64,000 nucleotides of DNA. Origin: Kocuria palustris. Its GTDB lineage: Bacteria; Actinomycetota; Actinomycetes; Actinomycetales; Micrococcaceae. A model generated the notes under the pieces. That model searched no databases. It saw only the letters and a list, made by a program, of their open reading frames with translations, and was not told the DNA's origin. Positions within the stretch are counted from its first letter, which is position 1. Each line of letters opens with the position of its first letter. The stretch lies in assembly GCF_007666205.1 (NCBI RefSeq), contig NZ_VDOR01000003.1, positions 1 to 64,000 on the forward strand. The letters are read 5' to 3'. The translations under genes and the position numbers were made by a program. Of the stretch, positions 40,811 to 48,947 are shown one piece after another.

Positions 40811-41905
40811 TCAGAGCAGGCCGGCCTCCGCGAGCTGCTCGGAGATGGACGCGCCGTCGTTGGCGCGGATCAGCGGGATGCCCTCCGGCAGCTCGGGCCC
40901 GTCCGGCGTGAGCAGGCGGCCCGAGGCCAGCACGGCCTCGGTCGGCGACAGGGTGCGGATCACGACCGCCGCGACGTTCTGCGGATAGCGCTGCGCGAAG
41001 CCGCTGTAGATCTCGGGATCGTGCTGGCCGTCGTCGCCGATCAGGATCCACTTCATCCGCGGGAACTCGCGGGCGAGCTCCTCGAGGTTCTCGACCTTGT
41101 GCCGCGGTCCCGAGCGGAACCAGCGATCCGTCGTGGGACCCCAGTCGGTGAGCAGGAGCGTTCCGGGCGGGTACGCATTGCGGCCCAGGAACCGGCGCAG
41201 CGTGGGAGCGACGTTCCAGGCACCGGTGGAGAGGTAGATGAAGGGCGCGCCGCGGTGCCGTCGTCGCAGCCGCTCCATCAGCACGGGCATGCCGGGGGTC
41301 GCGTCGCGGGCGTGCTCGTTGAGCACGAACGAGTTCCAGGCCGCGAGCATGGGCCGCGGCAGGGAGGTCACCATGACGGTGTCGTCCACGTCGGAGAGGA
41401 TCCCGATGCCCTGGGCATCATCGACCACCCAGATGCGCGAGCTCGCCCACTCCGAGCCCTCCGTGCGCAGGTAGGCCGTGTGCACTCCCGGCTCCAGGCT
41501 GATCGAGAGATCGGCATCGATCACTCCGCCCTTGTCGGCGACCAGGCGGAAGGCCACGCCGTCGATCTCGACGTCCACGTGGGCGAAGGAGATCGGGATC
41601 GAGGTGAAGGAGCGCCAGCCCCGGATCGAGGACGCGTCCTCGTCGGTGGGGGCCTCGGGCCCGTGCGTCTTGAACAGGGCCCGGCCCAGGATGCGGACGT
41701 GATCGGTCGAGCCGTAGCAGTCGAAGGCCACCATGACCGGCAGGTCGCCGCGGCGCTGGGCGCTGCGCTGCCGGAAGTGCGTGAAGCCCTGCTCGATCCG
41801 GTAGCCGACGTTCTGCGCCTCCTTGGTGACCTGGTCCACCGTCTGGAGCAGGTCGGTGGCCAGGTCGATGGGCTGCTGGTCCGTATCCGGACGGGTCTGG
41901 GTCAT
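40811..41905 (-). CDS. App1-family phosphatase domain protein (DUF2183)
   Basis: A 364-residue HAD-like phosphatase of the App1/DUF2183 family, whose yeast member is a phosphatidate phosphatase. The catalytic DVDDT lies at residues 172-176 (GILSDVDDTVMV), YLSTGAWNVAPTLRRFL follows, and KWILIGDDGQHDPEIY is the conserved C-terminal HAD motif. The N-terminal half resembles a beta-rich accessory domain. No signal peptide is visible. The bacterial substrate is not established, so a phosphatidate role is only an inference from the family. Confidence 0.88.
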   Translation of the reverse strand: MTQTRPDTDQQPIDLATDLLQTVDQVTKEAQNVGYRIEQGFTHFRQRSAQRRGDLPVMVAFDCYGSTDHVRILGRALFKTHGPEAPTDEDASSIRGWRSFTSIPISFAHVDVEIDGVAFRLVADKGGVIDADLSISLEPGVHTAYLRTEGSEWASSRIWVVDDAQGIGILSDVDDTVMVTSLPRPMLAAWNSFVLNEHARDATPGMPVLMERLRRRHRGAPFIYLSTGAWNVAPTLRRFLGRNAYPPGTLLLTDWGPTTDRWFRSGPRHKVENLEELAREFPRMKWILIGDDGQHDPEIYSGFAQRYPQNVAAVVIRTLSPTEAVLASGRLLTPDGPELPEGIPLIRANDGASISEQLAEAGLL

Positions 41906-42018
41906 GAGCGCAAGTCTGGCACAGCCTCGCCCGGCGGTTCAGGACGACGGCGCCGATCCGGCCTCCGCGGATCGCCGCGTTGAGGTGCCGTCATGCCGAG
42001 TGCGATGGAATGGGCCGC

Positions 42019-42552
42019 ATGACGACAGCTCCGCACCCCGCCGCCCCCGAGGGCCGCACCGACGACCCCATCACCCCGCACCGCCTCTTCCGGACCCTGG
42101 CCTTCGCCGAGGCCGTGACGTGGACGCTGCTGATCCTGGGCATGATCGGCAAGTACGCGCTGCACCTGGGCGACTGGCCGGTCTCCGTGGGCGGCGGCAT
42201 CCACGGGTTCGTGTTCCTGAGCTACTGCGCGGCCGCCGTCATGGTCTGGATCGACGCCCGCTGGTCCGCCCGCGACGGCCTGCTCGCGCTGTTCAGCGCC
42301 GTGATCCCCTACGCCACGATCCCGGTGGAGCGACGCGCCCTGCGCCGGGGCCTGCTCCCCCACCGCTGGCGCCTGCGCGACGCCGGCCCGGAGGCCGGTG
42401 CTGACGACGATGCCAGGGGGCCGCTCGAGAAGCTGCTGGCCGCCCTGCTGCGTCGCCCGCTGCTGTCGGCCCTCGCCGTGATCGCCGTCGTCGTGGTCCT
42501 CTACGTCGCCCTGCTGGCCATGGGCCCGCCCGTCGACGTCTCCCCGGAGTGA
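42019..42552 (+). CDS. DUF3817 integral membrane protein
   Basis: A 177-residue membrane protein of the actinobacterial DUF3817 family. Three or more helices cluster in FRTLAFAEAVTWTLLILGMIGKY, GGIHGFVFLSYCAAAVMVW and LALFSAVIPYATIPVERRALRRG, and one more lies at the C-terminus (LSALAVIAVVVVLYVALLAMG). The ATG at 42019 gives MTTAPHPAAPEG; ATG 42010 in the same frame is an alternative. Function unknown. Divergent from the App1-type gene. Confidence 0.8.
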   Translation: MTTAPHPAAPEGRTDDPITPHRLFRTLAFAEAVTWTLLILGMIGKYALHLGDWPVSVGGGIHGFVFLSYCAAAVMVWIDARWSARDGLLALFSAVIPYATIPVERRALRRGLLPHRWRLRDAGPEAGADDDARGPLEKLLAALLRRPLLSALAVIAVVVVLYVALLAMGPPVDVSPE

Positions 42553-42622
42553 CCCGCCCGCCGGACCGGCCCCCGCACGGCAACTTGCCCGCCCCGGTGC
42601 GGTGATCTGCGCCTCATCCGCC

Positions 42623-42628
42623 TATCGT
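42623..42628 (+). promoter_or_regulatory. Leaderless-type -10 for ppk2
   Basis: TATCGT with six bases to ATG 42635, so transcription should start at the initiator codon. No ribosome site is present between them. Confidence 0.5.
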
Positions 42629-42634
42629 CATGCC

Positions 42635-43489
42635 ATGGCGAAGAAGAAGCGCATGGAGAAGTCCCTGTACGAGGCGGAGCTGCTGCGGCTGCAGGCCGAG
42701 CTCGTGGAGATGCAGGAGTGGGTGAAGTCCACGGGCAACCGCGTGGTCGTGGTCTTCGAGGGCCGCGATGCCGCCGGCAAGGGCGGGGCGATCAAGCGGC
42801 TCACCGAGTACCTGAACCCGCGCATCGCCCGGGTCGTGGCGCTGCCGGCGCCCACCGAGCGGCAGAAGACGCAGTGGTACTTCCAGCGCTACATCGAGCA
42901 TCTGCCGGCCGCCGGCGAGATCGTGATCTTCGACCGCTCCTGGTACAACCGGGCCGGTGTCGAGCGCGTCATGGGCTTCTGCACGCCCGATGAGCACCAG
43001 CGCTTCCTGCGGCAGTGCCCGATCTTCGAGCAGATGCTCGTGGAGGACGGGATCATCCTGCGCAAGTACTGGTTCTCGGTCTCCGGCAAGGAGCAGGAGA
43101 AGCGCTTCCAGTCGCGGCTGTCCGATCCCATGCGGCACTGGAAGCTCTCCCCCATGGACCTCGAATCGCTGACCCGCTGGGAGGACTACTCCCGCGCCCG
43201 CGACGAGATGCTCGTGCACACCGACCTGCCGTACGCCCGATGGAACATCGTCGAGGCCGAGGACAAGCGTCGGGCGCGGATCAACATGATCGCCGACCTG
43301 CTGAACACCATCCAGTGGGAGCACATCGAGCACCCCAAGCTGGAGCTGCCCAAGCGACCCCCGTCGACCGGCTACCAGCGACCGCCGCGCGAGCTCCAGC
43401 GGGCCGTGCCGGACCACGCCGCAGACGTCGAGGCCCAGGCGGAGAGGAAGCCCTCGCTCAAGAAGAAGGCGAAGGACAAGGAGGACTGA
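42635..43489 (+). CDS. ppk2: Polyphosphate kinase 2
   Basis: Phosphorylates nucleotides using polyphosphate, or runs in reverse. The 284-residue single-domain protein has Walker A FEGRDAAGKGGAIKR (P-loop 43-51), the lid segment, and Walker B FDRSWYNRAGVERVMGFC (100 onward), then SDPMRHWKLSPMDLES, all hallmarks of class I PPK2 that favour ADP/GDP. It begins MAKKKRMEKSLYEAEL; the in-frame ATG 33 bases upstream is unlikely. A Lys-rich tail ends the protein. A palindromic repeat cluster follows the stop. Confidence 0.95.
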   Translation: MAKKKRMEKSLYEAELLRLQAELVEMQEWVKSTGNRVVVVFEGRDAAGKGGAIKRLTEYLNPRIARVVALPAPTERQKTQWYFQRYIEHLPAAGEIVIFDRSWYNRAGVERVMGFCTPDEHQRFLRQCPIFEQMLVEDGIILRKYWFSVSGKEQEKRFQSRLSDPMRHWKLSPMDLESLTRWEDYSRARDEMLVHTDLPYARWNIVEAEDKRRARINMIADLLNTIQWEHIEHPKLELPKRPPSTGYQRPPRELQRAVPDHAADVEAQAERKPSLKKKAKDKED

Positions 43490-43509
43490 GCCGTCGGCCG
43501 TCTTCGCCC

Positions 43510-43666
43510 GTCACCGGCCGCTTCCTCACCCCTCCCACCACTCTCCCACCGCGACCGGCCGCTTATTCACCTCTCCTTCCACGACCGGCCGCTTCCTCAC
43601 CGCTTCGACGCGGAAACGGTGAGGAAGCGGCCGGTCACGGGCTATGGGGTGGGGAAGCGGCCGGTC
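43510..43666. repeat. Palindromic repeat cluster (five units)
   Basis: Five related copies of a 19-20 bp unit lie in the intergenic region after ppk2. Three are direct: 43512-43530, 43553-43571 (two changes) and 43583-43602 (GACCGGCCGCTTCCTCACCG). Two are inverted: 43617-43636 and 43648-43666 (one changed region). Units three and four are a perfect 20-bp inverted repeat around a 14-base loop, able to form a hairpin that could also terminate both convergent genes. The arrangement resembles REP/BIME-type elements. No transposase is nearby. Confidence 0.85.
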
Positions 43667-43715
43667 GGCGCGGAGGGCGGGGCGGCGGGAGGCGGGCCCC
43701 GCCGGGTGCCGCGCC

Positions 43716-44777
43716 TCAGTCGGCGACGGCCGTGCGGACCACCATCTTGCCCACGTTGCGGCCCTGCATCATGCCCAGGAACGAGTCGAAGGCCTGATCG
43801 ATGCCGTCCTCGACGGTCTCGTCCGCCACGATCCGGCCCTCGGCCAGCCAGCCGCCCATCTCCTCCAGGAACTCCGGCATGGCGTCACTGTGGAACCCCT
43901 GGACGAACCCCTGGAGCATGAGCCGCTTGGTCACCATCATCCCCATGTTGCGGGGACCCGGGGCCGGCTCCTCGTCGTTGTACTGGCTGATGGCTCCGCA
44001 CAGGGCGGCGCGGCCGTCGTCGTTGAAGTGCTGGATCGCCGCCTCCAGGTGATCGCCGCCCACATTGTCGAAGTAGACATCGATGCCGTCCGGGGCGGCC
44101 TCGCCGAGCTGGCCCATGACATCGCCCTGCTTGTAGTCCAGGCATGCGTCGAAGCCGTAGCGCTCGGTGACGATCCGGTTCTTCTCCTGGCCGCCGGCCG
44201 ACCCGATGACTCGGGGGGCGCCCTTGAGCCGGGCGATCTGCCCGACGGCCGAGCCGACGGTGCCCGCCGCGCCCGAGACGAAGACCACGTCGCCCTCCTG
44301 CATGGCCGCGATCCGGGTCAGACCCAGCCACGCGGTGAAGCCGGGCATCCCGGCGATGCCCAGGAAGCGCGACGGGGCCAGCGGACCGTCGGGGTCGCGC
44401 AGATCGGGAAGCGCCTGGACCTGCTCGGCGGGCAGCTGCGCGACGTCGCGCCAGCCCTGCCCGTGCAGCACGCGAGTGCCCTCCGGGACGTCATCCGAGC
44501 GGGAGGCGACGACGATGCCCACGGCTGCTCCGTCCATGGGCTCGCCGAGCTCGAACGCCGGGACGTAGGACGGCCCCTCGTCCATGCGCCCGCGCATGTA
44601 GGGGTCCACGGAGATCGCCTCGTTGACCACGCGGACCTCGCCGTCGGAGAGCTCCGGCAGATCGACGGTCACCTTGCGGACGTCGTCCTGGGTGGGCCAG
44701 CCGCTGGGTCGATTCAACAGCTCCCAGCGGGTGCTGCGTGCGGAATCGGCCAGTTCTTTCACAGTGGGAATGCTCAT
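43716..44777 (-). CDS. NADP-dependent oxidoreductase (CurA/YncB-like MDR)
   Basis: A zinc-independent medium-chain reductase that usually reduces alpha,beta-unsaturated ketones. The 353-residue protein has WPTQDDVRKV near the start, VDPYMRGRM, GMPGFTAWLGLTRI, the nucleotide-binding VFVSGAAGTVGSAVGQIARLKG and YFDNVGGDHLEAAIQ, a set characteristic of the CurA/prostaglandin-reductase-like group. Minus strand, 74 bp downstream of glycerate kinase. Substrate unassigned. Confidence 0.9.
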   Translation of the reverse strand: MSIPTVKELADSARSTRWELLNRPSGWPTQDDVRKVTVDLPELSDGEVRVVNEAISVDPYMRGRMDEGPSYVPAFELGEPMDGAAVGIVVASRSDDVPEGTRVLHGQGWRDVAQLPAEQVQALPDLRDPDGPLAPSRFLGIAGMPGFTAWLGLTRIAAMQEGDVVFVSGAAGTVGSAVGQIARLKGAPRVIGSAGGQEKNRIVTERYGFDACLDYKQGDVMGQLGEAAPDGIDVYFDNVGGDHLEAAIQHFNDDGRAALCGAISQYNDEEPAPGPRNMGMMVTKRLMLQGFVQGFHSDAMPEFLEEMGGWLAEGRIVADETVEDGIDQAFDSFLGMMQGRNVGKMVVRTAVAD

Positions 44778-44851
44778 GCGCCCTACTGTCCGCCTCCCGC
44801 CGCCCGCTCGTCCACTCGGAGCGTTCCGCCCTCAGCTGATCGCGAGCTGCA

Positions 44852-45979
44852 TCAGCGGATCGGCAGCTCGGCGGCGACCTCGCGGCCCACCTCCCGCAGC
44901 AGCCTGGCCGTGAGCAGCGGGTCGGCGGCGGTGTCCTTCGGCGTGCGCTCGCTCAGGCTGCGGATCCGGGCGATGCCCGCGTCCGGCGCCGCCGACGACG
45001 CCAGATCGCTGCGGCCCACGACGGCCTCGACACGGACCGGGGCCGCACGCCGGGCGACGACGGCCGGCAGCTTGCCCTGCAGGGTCTGCTCGTCGATCCG
45101 CCCCTCGCCCGTGATCACGAGATCGGCATGGCGGCACGCCGATGCGAAGTCCAGCAGCTCCAGGAAGAACTCGGCACCGGAGACCACCCGGGCCCCCAGC
45201 AGCATCGCGGCGAACCCGAGTCCGCCGGCCGCACCGGCCGAGGGCTGCCCGGCCAGCTGGCCCGCCCCAGGACGCACCCCGTCGAGGACGCGGACCAGCC
45301 GCGCGAGACCGGCCTCGAGCTCCCTGACCTCCTGCGCGGAAGCGCCCTTCTGCGGTGCATAGACCGCGGCGGCCCCGCGCTGCCCCAGCAGGGGATTGAG
45401 CACGTCGCCGGCCGCGATCAGCTCGACCCCTGCCAGGTCCGCCGCGTCCGCGGTGTCCACGGCGGAGACCCGGGCCAGGCCGGCCCCTGTGGGCGGCACC
45501 TGGGCGCCGGCGTCGTCGAGGAAGCGCCATCCGAGACCGGTGAGCAGGCCCATGCCGCCGTCGGTGCTCGCACTGCCGCCCAGGGCCAGCACGATCCGGC
45601 GCGCCCCCTGGTCGGCTGCCGCGCGGACGGCCTGCCCGAAGCCGAGGCTGCTCGCCGACAGGGCGTCGCGGCGCGCCTCGGGGATCATCTGCAGGCCGCT
45701 CGTCGTGGCCGCCTCGACCACGGCTGTCCCGGCCTCCCACGCGATCGCGGTGACGGCCGGATCCCCGAGCGGCCCCGGGACCCCGACCTCCTCGGCCCGG
45801 AACCCGGCGGCCAGCGCCGCATGGACGCTGCCGTCTCCCCCGTCGGCCAGCGGCAGGCGCCGGACCTCCGCCTCCGGCCGGGCTCCCAGGATCCCGTCCG
45901 CGAGCGCATCCGCGACCTCGGCGGCGGTGAGGCTGCCCTTGAACTTGTCGGGGGCGATCAGGACGGTCGGCGGGGTCAT
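44852..45979 (-). CDS. Glycerate 2-kinase (GlxK/GarK family)
   Basis: Phosphorylates D-glycerate in glyoxylate/glycerate metabolism. The 375-residue protein opens with VLIAPDKFKGSLTAAEVADAL, contains LADGGDGSVHAALAA, ALGGSASTDGGMGLLTGLG and AAGGLGFAAMLLGA, and ends with ITGEGRIDEQTLQGKLP, the standard family series. The longer frame to 46375 lacks family sequence; ATG 45979 gives MTPPTVLIAPDK. It may have a link to the FAD oxidase at 21.4 kb if that is a glycolate oxidase, but they are far apart. Confidence 0.93.
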   Translation of the reverse strand: MTPPTVLIAPDKFKGSLTAAEVADALADGILGARPEAEVRRLPLADGGDGSVHAALAAGFRAEEVGVPGPLGDPAVTAIAWEAGTAVVEAATTSGLQMIPEARRDALSASSLGFGQAVRAAADQGARRIVLALGGSASTDGGMGLLTGLGWRFLDDAGAQVPPTGAGLARVSAVDTADAADLAGVELIAAGDVLNPLLGQRGAAAVYAPQKGASAQEVRELEAGLARLVRVLDGVRPGAGQLAGQPSAGAAGGLGFAAMLLGARVVSGAEFFLELLDFASACRHADLVITGEGRIDEQTLQGKLPAVVARRAAPVRVEAVVGRSDLASSAAPDAGIARIRSLSERTPKDTAADPLLTARLLREVGREVAAELPIR

Positions 45980-46165
45980 GGCGGTCTCCGATCGGGGGGG
46001 GCGGGGGGGCTGCCGGGGTGCCCCCATTGTGCGCCTCATGCTCTCGGGCGGCCTCGAGGCACCGTGGCATCCCTCACCCGTGCCCTGATGGCCCGGCGCC
46101 CCCCGTGTGGGACATGGTGGAGCCATGTCTGTCTTCCACCAGCTGCGCCTGCCGGGCGCTGCCCT
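45980..46165. promoter_or_regulatory. Glycerate kinase / EamA divergent spacer with G-tracts
   Basis: The interval contains two G runs, eight G at 45994-46001 and seven G at 46003-46009, just upstream of glycerate kinase. It also contains the 14-codon open frame annotated separately. No consensus promoter is evident. Confidence 0.4.
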
Positions 46166-46168
46166 GTG
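46124..46168 (+). CDS. Putative leader peptide upstream of EamA exporter
   Basis: A 14-residue frame, MSVFHQLRLPGAAL, with GGTGGAG two bases before its ATG, a much better ribosome site than that of the gene behind it. Its TGA overlaps the GTG start of the exporter (GTGA), so translation could be coupled. No run of a single amino acid and no terminator fork is obvious, so attenuation is not shown. It could be chance. Confidence 0.4.
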
Positions 46169-47059
46169 ACCCCCGCCGACACCACGCGCACCTCCGGAGC
46201 GGGCGTGGCCATGGTGCTCGTGGCCTGCCTGTCCGTGCAGGTGGGCGCTGCCGCCGCCGCCCAGCTCTTCGACGACCTCGGGTCGTGGGGAGCCGCCGCT
46301 GCGCGTCTCGTGATCGCGGCGATCGTCATGGTGCTGGCGGTGCGACCGCGCATGCTCTCGTGGGATCGAGCGCAATGGCGCTCGGTCGTGGCCCTGGGCC
46401 TGGCGCTGGCCGGGATGAACGGATTCATCTACGCGGCGATCCAGCGCATCCCCCTGGGCACGGCCGTGGCCATCGAGTTCCTGGGGCCGCTCGTCCTGGC
46501 GGCCTGCCTCTCCCGGCGAGCGCGCGATCTGCTGTGGGTCGGGCTCGCCCTGGTCGGCATGACCCTGCTGGGCGTCGAATCCGCGACGACGGCCGCTTCC
46601 CTGGATCCGCTCGGGGCGCTCTTCGCGCTGATCGCCGGCGCCTTCTGGGCCTGCTACGTCCTGGCCAGCGCCGAGACCGGGAAGCGGGTCCCGGGCCTCG
46701 GCGGGCTGTCCGGTGCCATGGTCATCGCGGCGATCGTCGTCCTGCCCTTCGGCGCCCCAGGAGCAGTGCAGGCGCCGGCGGACCCGATGCTGCTGGTCTT
46801 CGCGGTCATCGCGGCCCTGCTGTCCTCGGTCATCCCCTACTCCCTGGAGATCGCAGCCCTGCGGCGCCTGCCCAGCAGCGTCTTCTCCGTCCTGCTGAGC
46901 CTCGAGCCGGCGATCGCGGCGGTCGTGGGCTGGATCCTGCTGGGTCAGGGCGCCGGGCTCATGAGCATCACCGCGGTCGCCCTCGTGGTGATGGCCAGCA
47001 TGGGCACCACCCTGGGCCAGGGCCGGCCGCGCGCCGATCCGGAGCCGTCATCGGCCTGA
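46166..47059 (+). CDS. EamA-family exporter (RhtA-like)
   Basis: A 297-residue drug/metabolite transporter with ten membrane helices in two EamA repeats. Characteristic pieces are YAAIQRIPLGTAVAIEFLGPL in the first repeat and YSLEIAALRRLPSSVFSVLLSLEPAIAAVVGWILLGQ in the second. RhtA-type members export threonine, homoserine or related compounds, which is possible but not shown here. The GTG at 46166 is chosen because the upstream frame has no membrane character. Confidence 0.88.
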   Translation: MTPADTTRTSGAGVAMVLVACLSVQVGAAAAAQLFDDLGSWGAAAARLVIAAIVMVLAVRPRMLSWDRAQWRSVVALGLALAGMNGFIYAAIQRIPLGTAVAIEFLGPLVLAACLSRRARDLLWVGLALVGMTLLGVESATTAASLDPLGALFALIAGAFWACYVLASAETGKRVPGLGGLSGAMVIAAIVVLPFGAPGAVQAPADPMLLVFAVIAALLSSVIPYSLEIAALRRLPSSVFSVLLSLEPAIAAVVGWILLGQGAGLMSITAVALVVMASMGTTLGQGRPRADPEPSSA

Positions 47060-47188
47060 GGCCTCGGCTCCCAGGGAGGCGTCGGCGATGCCGCGGCCCG
47101 TCTCGGCCACGATCGAGGCGGGCCTCCCCGCCGTCATGACGGCACGGCAGGAGCACGGGAACACCGTGTGATCCGCCCGGTGAGCGCG

Positions 47189-47194
47189 TAGCCT
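47189..47194 (+). promoter_or_regulatory. Leaderless-type -10 for acetyltransferase
   Basis: TAGCCT with six bases (CGGAGG) to ATG 47201. CGGAGG could also act as a ribosome site if the transcript starts further upstream through the exporter gene. Confidence 0.4.
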
Positions 47195-47200
47195 CGGAGG

Positions 47201-47806
47201 ATGACCCAGGATCACTTCGCCGGAGACGACCGCACCCACTGGCAGCGCATGCTCGACGGGGATCCCTACATCGCCGAGGGCCCCGAGTTCGCCGAGCACT
47301 CGAAGCGGGCCGCGCGCCTGGCCGATCAGTACCACCGCGCTGTCGTGGCAGATGACCCGGGCGCCCGGGGCGTGCTCGAGGAGCTGCTCGGCGGGCTCGG
47401 CGACGGCGCGGATGTGCGCCCCCCGCTGTTCGTCGACTACGGCTGGCGGATCAGCATCGGCGCCCGCAGCTTCGTGAACATCGGCCTGACGGCCCTGGAC
47501 GTCGCGCCCATCACGATCGGCGAGGACTGCCAGCTGGGGCCCAACGTGCAGCTGCTCACGCCCACGCATCCGGTGGAGCCCGGTCCCCGCCGGGACAAGG
47601 TCGAGGCCGCGGAGCCGATCACCCTGGGCGACAACGTCTGGCTGGGAGGAGGCGTCATCGTCTGCCCCGGCGTGACGATCGGCGACAACACCGTCGTGGG
47701 CGCCGGCTCCGTGGTGACCAAGGACCTGCCCGCGAACGTCATCGCCGTGGGCAGCCCCGCCAAGGCCGTCCGGGAGCTGCCGGCTCAGGACGACGAGAGG
47801 CCGTAG
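47201..47806 (+). CDS. Sugar O-acetyltransferase (maltose acetyltransferase type)
   Basis: A cytoplasmic left-handed beta-helix hexapeptide acetyltransferase of 201 residues. The maltose acetyltransferase N-terminal domain (MLDGDPYIAEGPEFAEHSKRA) is followed by FVDYGWRISIGARSFVNIG, LLTPTHPVEPGPRR with the catalytic histidine, and NVWLGGGVIVCPGVTIGDN, then SVVTKDLPANVIAVGSPAK. It acetylates sugars using acetyl-CoA; the precise sugar is unknown. Its 3' end overlaps the convergent LLM gene by 22 bp. Confidence 0.93.
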   Translation: MTQDHFAGDDRTHWQRMLDGDPYIAEGPEFAEHSKRAARLADQYHRAVVADDPGARGVLEELLGGLGDGADVRPPLFVDYGWRISIGARSFVNIGLTALDVAPITIGEDCQLGPNVQLLTPTHPVEPGPRRDKVEAAEPITLGDNVWLGGGVIVCPGVTIGDNTVVGAGSVVTKDLPANVIAVGSPAKAVRELPAQDDERP

Positions 47807-48852
47807 TGATCCGCCAGCAGCTCGACGGTGCGCCGTGAGATCTCCCGGGAGTGCGCGCCGACGACCATCATGATCTCGTCGGCCTGCGTGCGCTCGTGCA
47901 GTCGCTCGAGGCCGTCCGCCACGGTCTCGACGGTCCCGTGCAGGCTGTTGTCGGTGTAGGTCTCCAGGATCATCTGCTCCTCGAGCGTGGCGGGATAGGC
48001 CGCCACCTCATCCGGGGGCAGCAGCGCGAACGGCTCCCTCTTGAACATGCGCAGCATGGCCATCGCCGACGTCGCGGACTGCCGCCGCGCCTCGTCGGCG
48101 TCCTCGTGCGCCAGGACGCCCACGCTGACCATGGTGCGGGGGGCGCCGAGGTGCTCCGAGGGCTGGAAGCTCTTCCGGTACAGCTCGAAGGCGGCGTCCA
48201 CATCGGCCTTACCGAACTGGAGGGCGAACGCGTACGGGCGGCCCAGCTGCGCGGCCAGCCGGGCCGAGTAGGGCGACGACCCCAGGATCCACACCTGCGG
48301 TGCCGCAGACGTGCCGGGGACCCGGTTCTGCTCGGCCTGCCACGGGCCGGGGACGGCATGCACCTGCCGATACGGGTGGCCCTGCGGGAAGTCGTCCTCC
48401 AGGAACCCCACGAGCTCGGCGACCTGCTGCGGGAAGCCGTCGTTCGCCTCATGATGGCGTCGCAGCGCCGCAGCCGTGGCGTGGTCGGTCCCCGGGGCCC
48501 GACCGAGGCCGAGGTCGATCCGGCCGGGAGCCAGGGACTCGAGCATCCCGAACTGCTCCGCGATGACCAGCGGGGCGTGGTTGGGCAGCATGACGCCGCC
48601 GGCTCCCAGCCGGATGCGCGAGGTCACGGCCGTGAGTCGGGCCAGCATCAGCTGCGGCGAGCCGGCCGCCGCCCCCGGCATCCCGTGGTGCTCCGACATC
48701 CAGAAGCGCTCGAAGCCCTTCCGGTCGGCCAGCTCCGCCAGCGCCACGATCTCGGCGAAGGACTCCCGAGCCGAGAGCCCGACCCCGGTGTAGGCGTTGT
48801 CATGCACCGACAGCGTGAACGGCGCGGCTCCGGACGGGGCGGGGATCTCCAT
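47785..48852 (-). CDS. LLM-class flavin-dependent oxidoreductase
   Basis: A 355-residue luciferase-like monooxygenase using FMN or F420. It has the family-level segments FERFWMSEHHGMPGAAAGSPQ, RIRLGAGGVMLPNHAPLVIAEQFGML, LAPGRIDLGLGRAPGTD and VWILGSSPYSARLAAQLG, typical of the YhbW-like group. AGCAGGAG sits five bases before ATG 48852. It faces the CGNR regulator across a 95-bp divergent spacer. Substrate unknown. Confidence 0.93.
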   Translation of the reverse strand: MEIPAPSGAAPFTLSVHDNAYTGVGLSARESFAEIVALAELADRKGFERFWMSEHHGMPGAAAGSPQLMLARLTAVTSRIRLGAGGVMLPNHAPLVIAEQFGMLESLAPGRIDLGLGRAPGTDHATAAALRRHHEANDGFPQQVAELVGFLEDDFPQGHPYRQVHAVPGPWQAEQNRVPGTSAAPQVWILGSSPYSARLAAQLGRPYAFALQFGKADVDAAFELYRKSFQPSEHLGAPRTMVSVGVLAHEDADEARRQSATSAMAMLRMFKREPFALLPPDEVAAYPATLEEQMILETYTDNSLHGTVETVADGLERLHERTQADEIMMVVGAHSREISRRTVELLADHYGLSSS

Positions 48853-48867
48853 GGGTCTCCTGCTTTC

Positions 48868-48943
48868 TCACGGCATACGAGGTGCTTCAGCGTGATGACA
48901 CCGTAGCATTCGGCTCACGGAAAATTTCTCCTGATACCGTGAT
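48868..48943. promoter_or_regulatory. Candidate operator in LLM / CGNR spacer
   Basis: Three related sequences occur: TCACGGCATACGA (48868-48880), TGACACCGTAGC (48896-48907) and TGATACCGTGAT (48932-48943). The first is the reverse-complement form of the last with two or three changes. The second and third are in direct orientation 36 bp apart. The pattern would suit a regulator binding between divergent genes; nothing shows which one. Confidence 0.35.
48935..48940 (+). promoter_or_regulatory. Leaderless-type -10 for CGNR gene
   Basis: TACCGT with seven bases to ATG 48948, lying inside the third candidate operator copy. Confidence 0.45.
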
Positions 48944-48947
48944 ATCC

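Noticed and set aside
43510-43666. CRISPR array
   Set aside because: The units vary in orientation and spacing (roughly 10-24 bp gaps) and no cas genes are present; palindromic REP-type repeats fit better.
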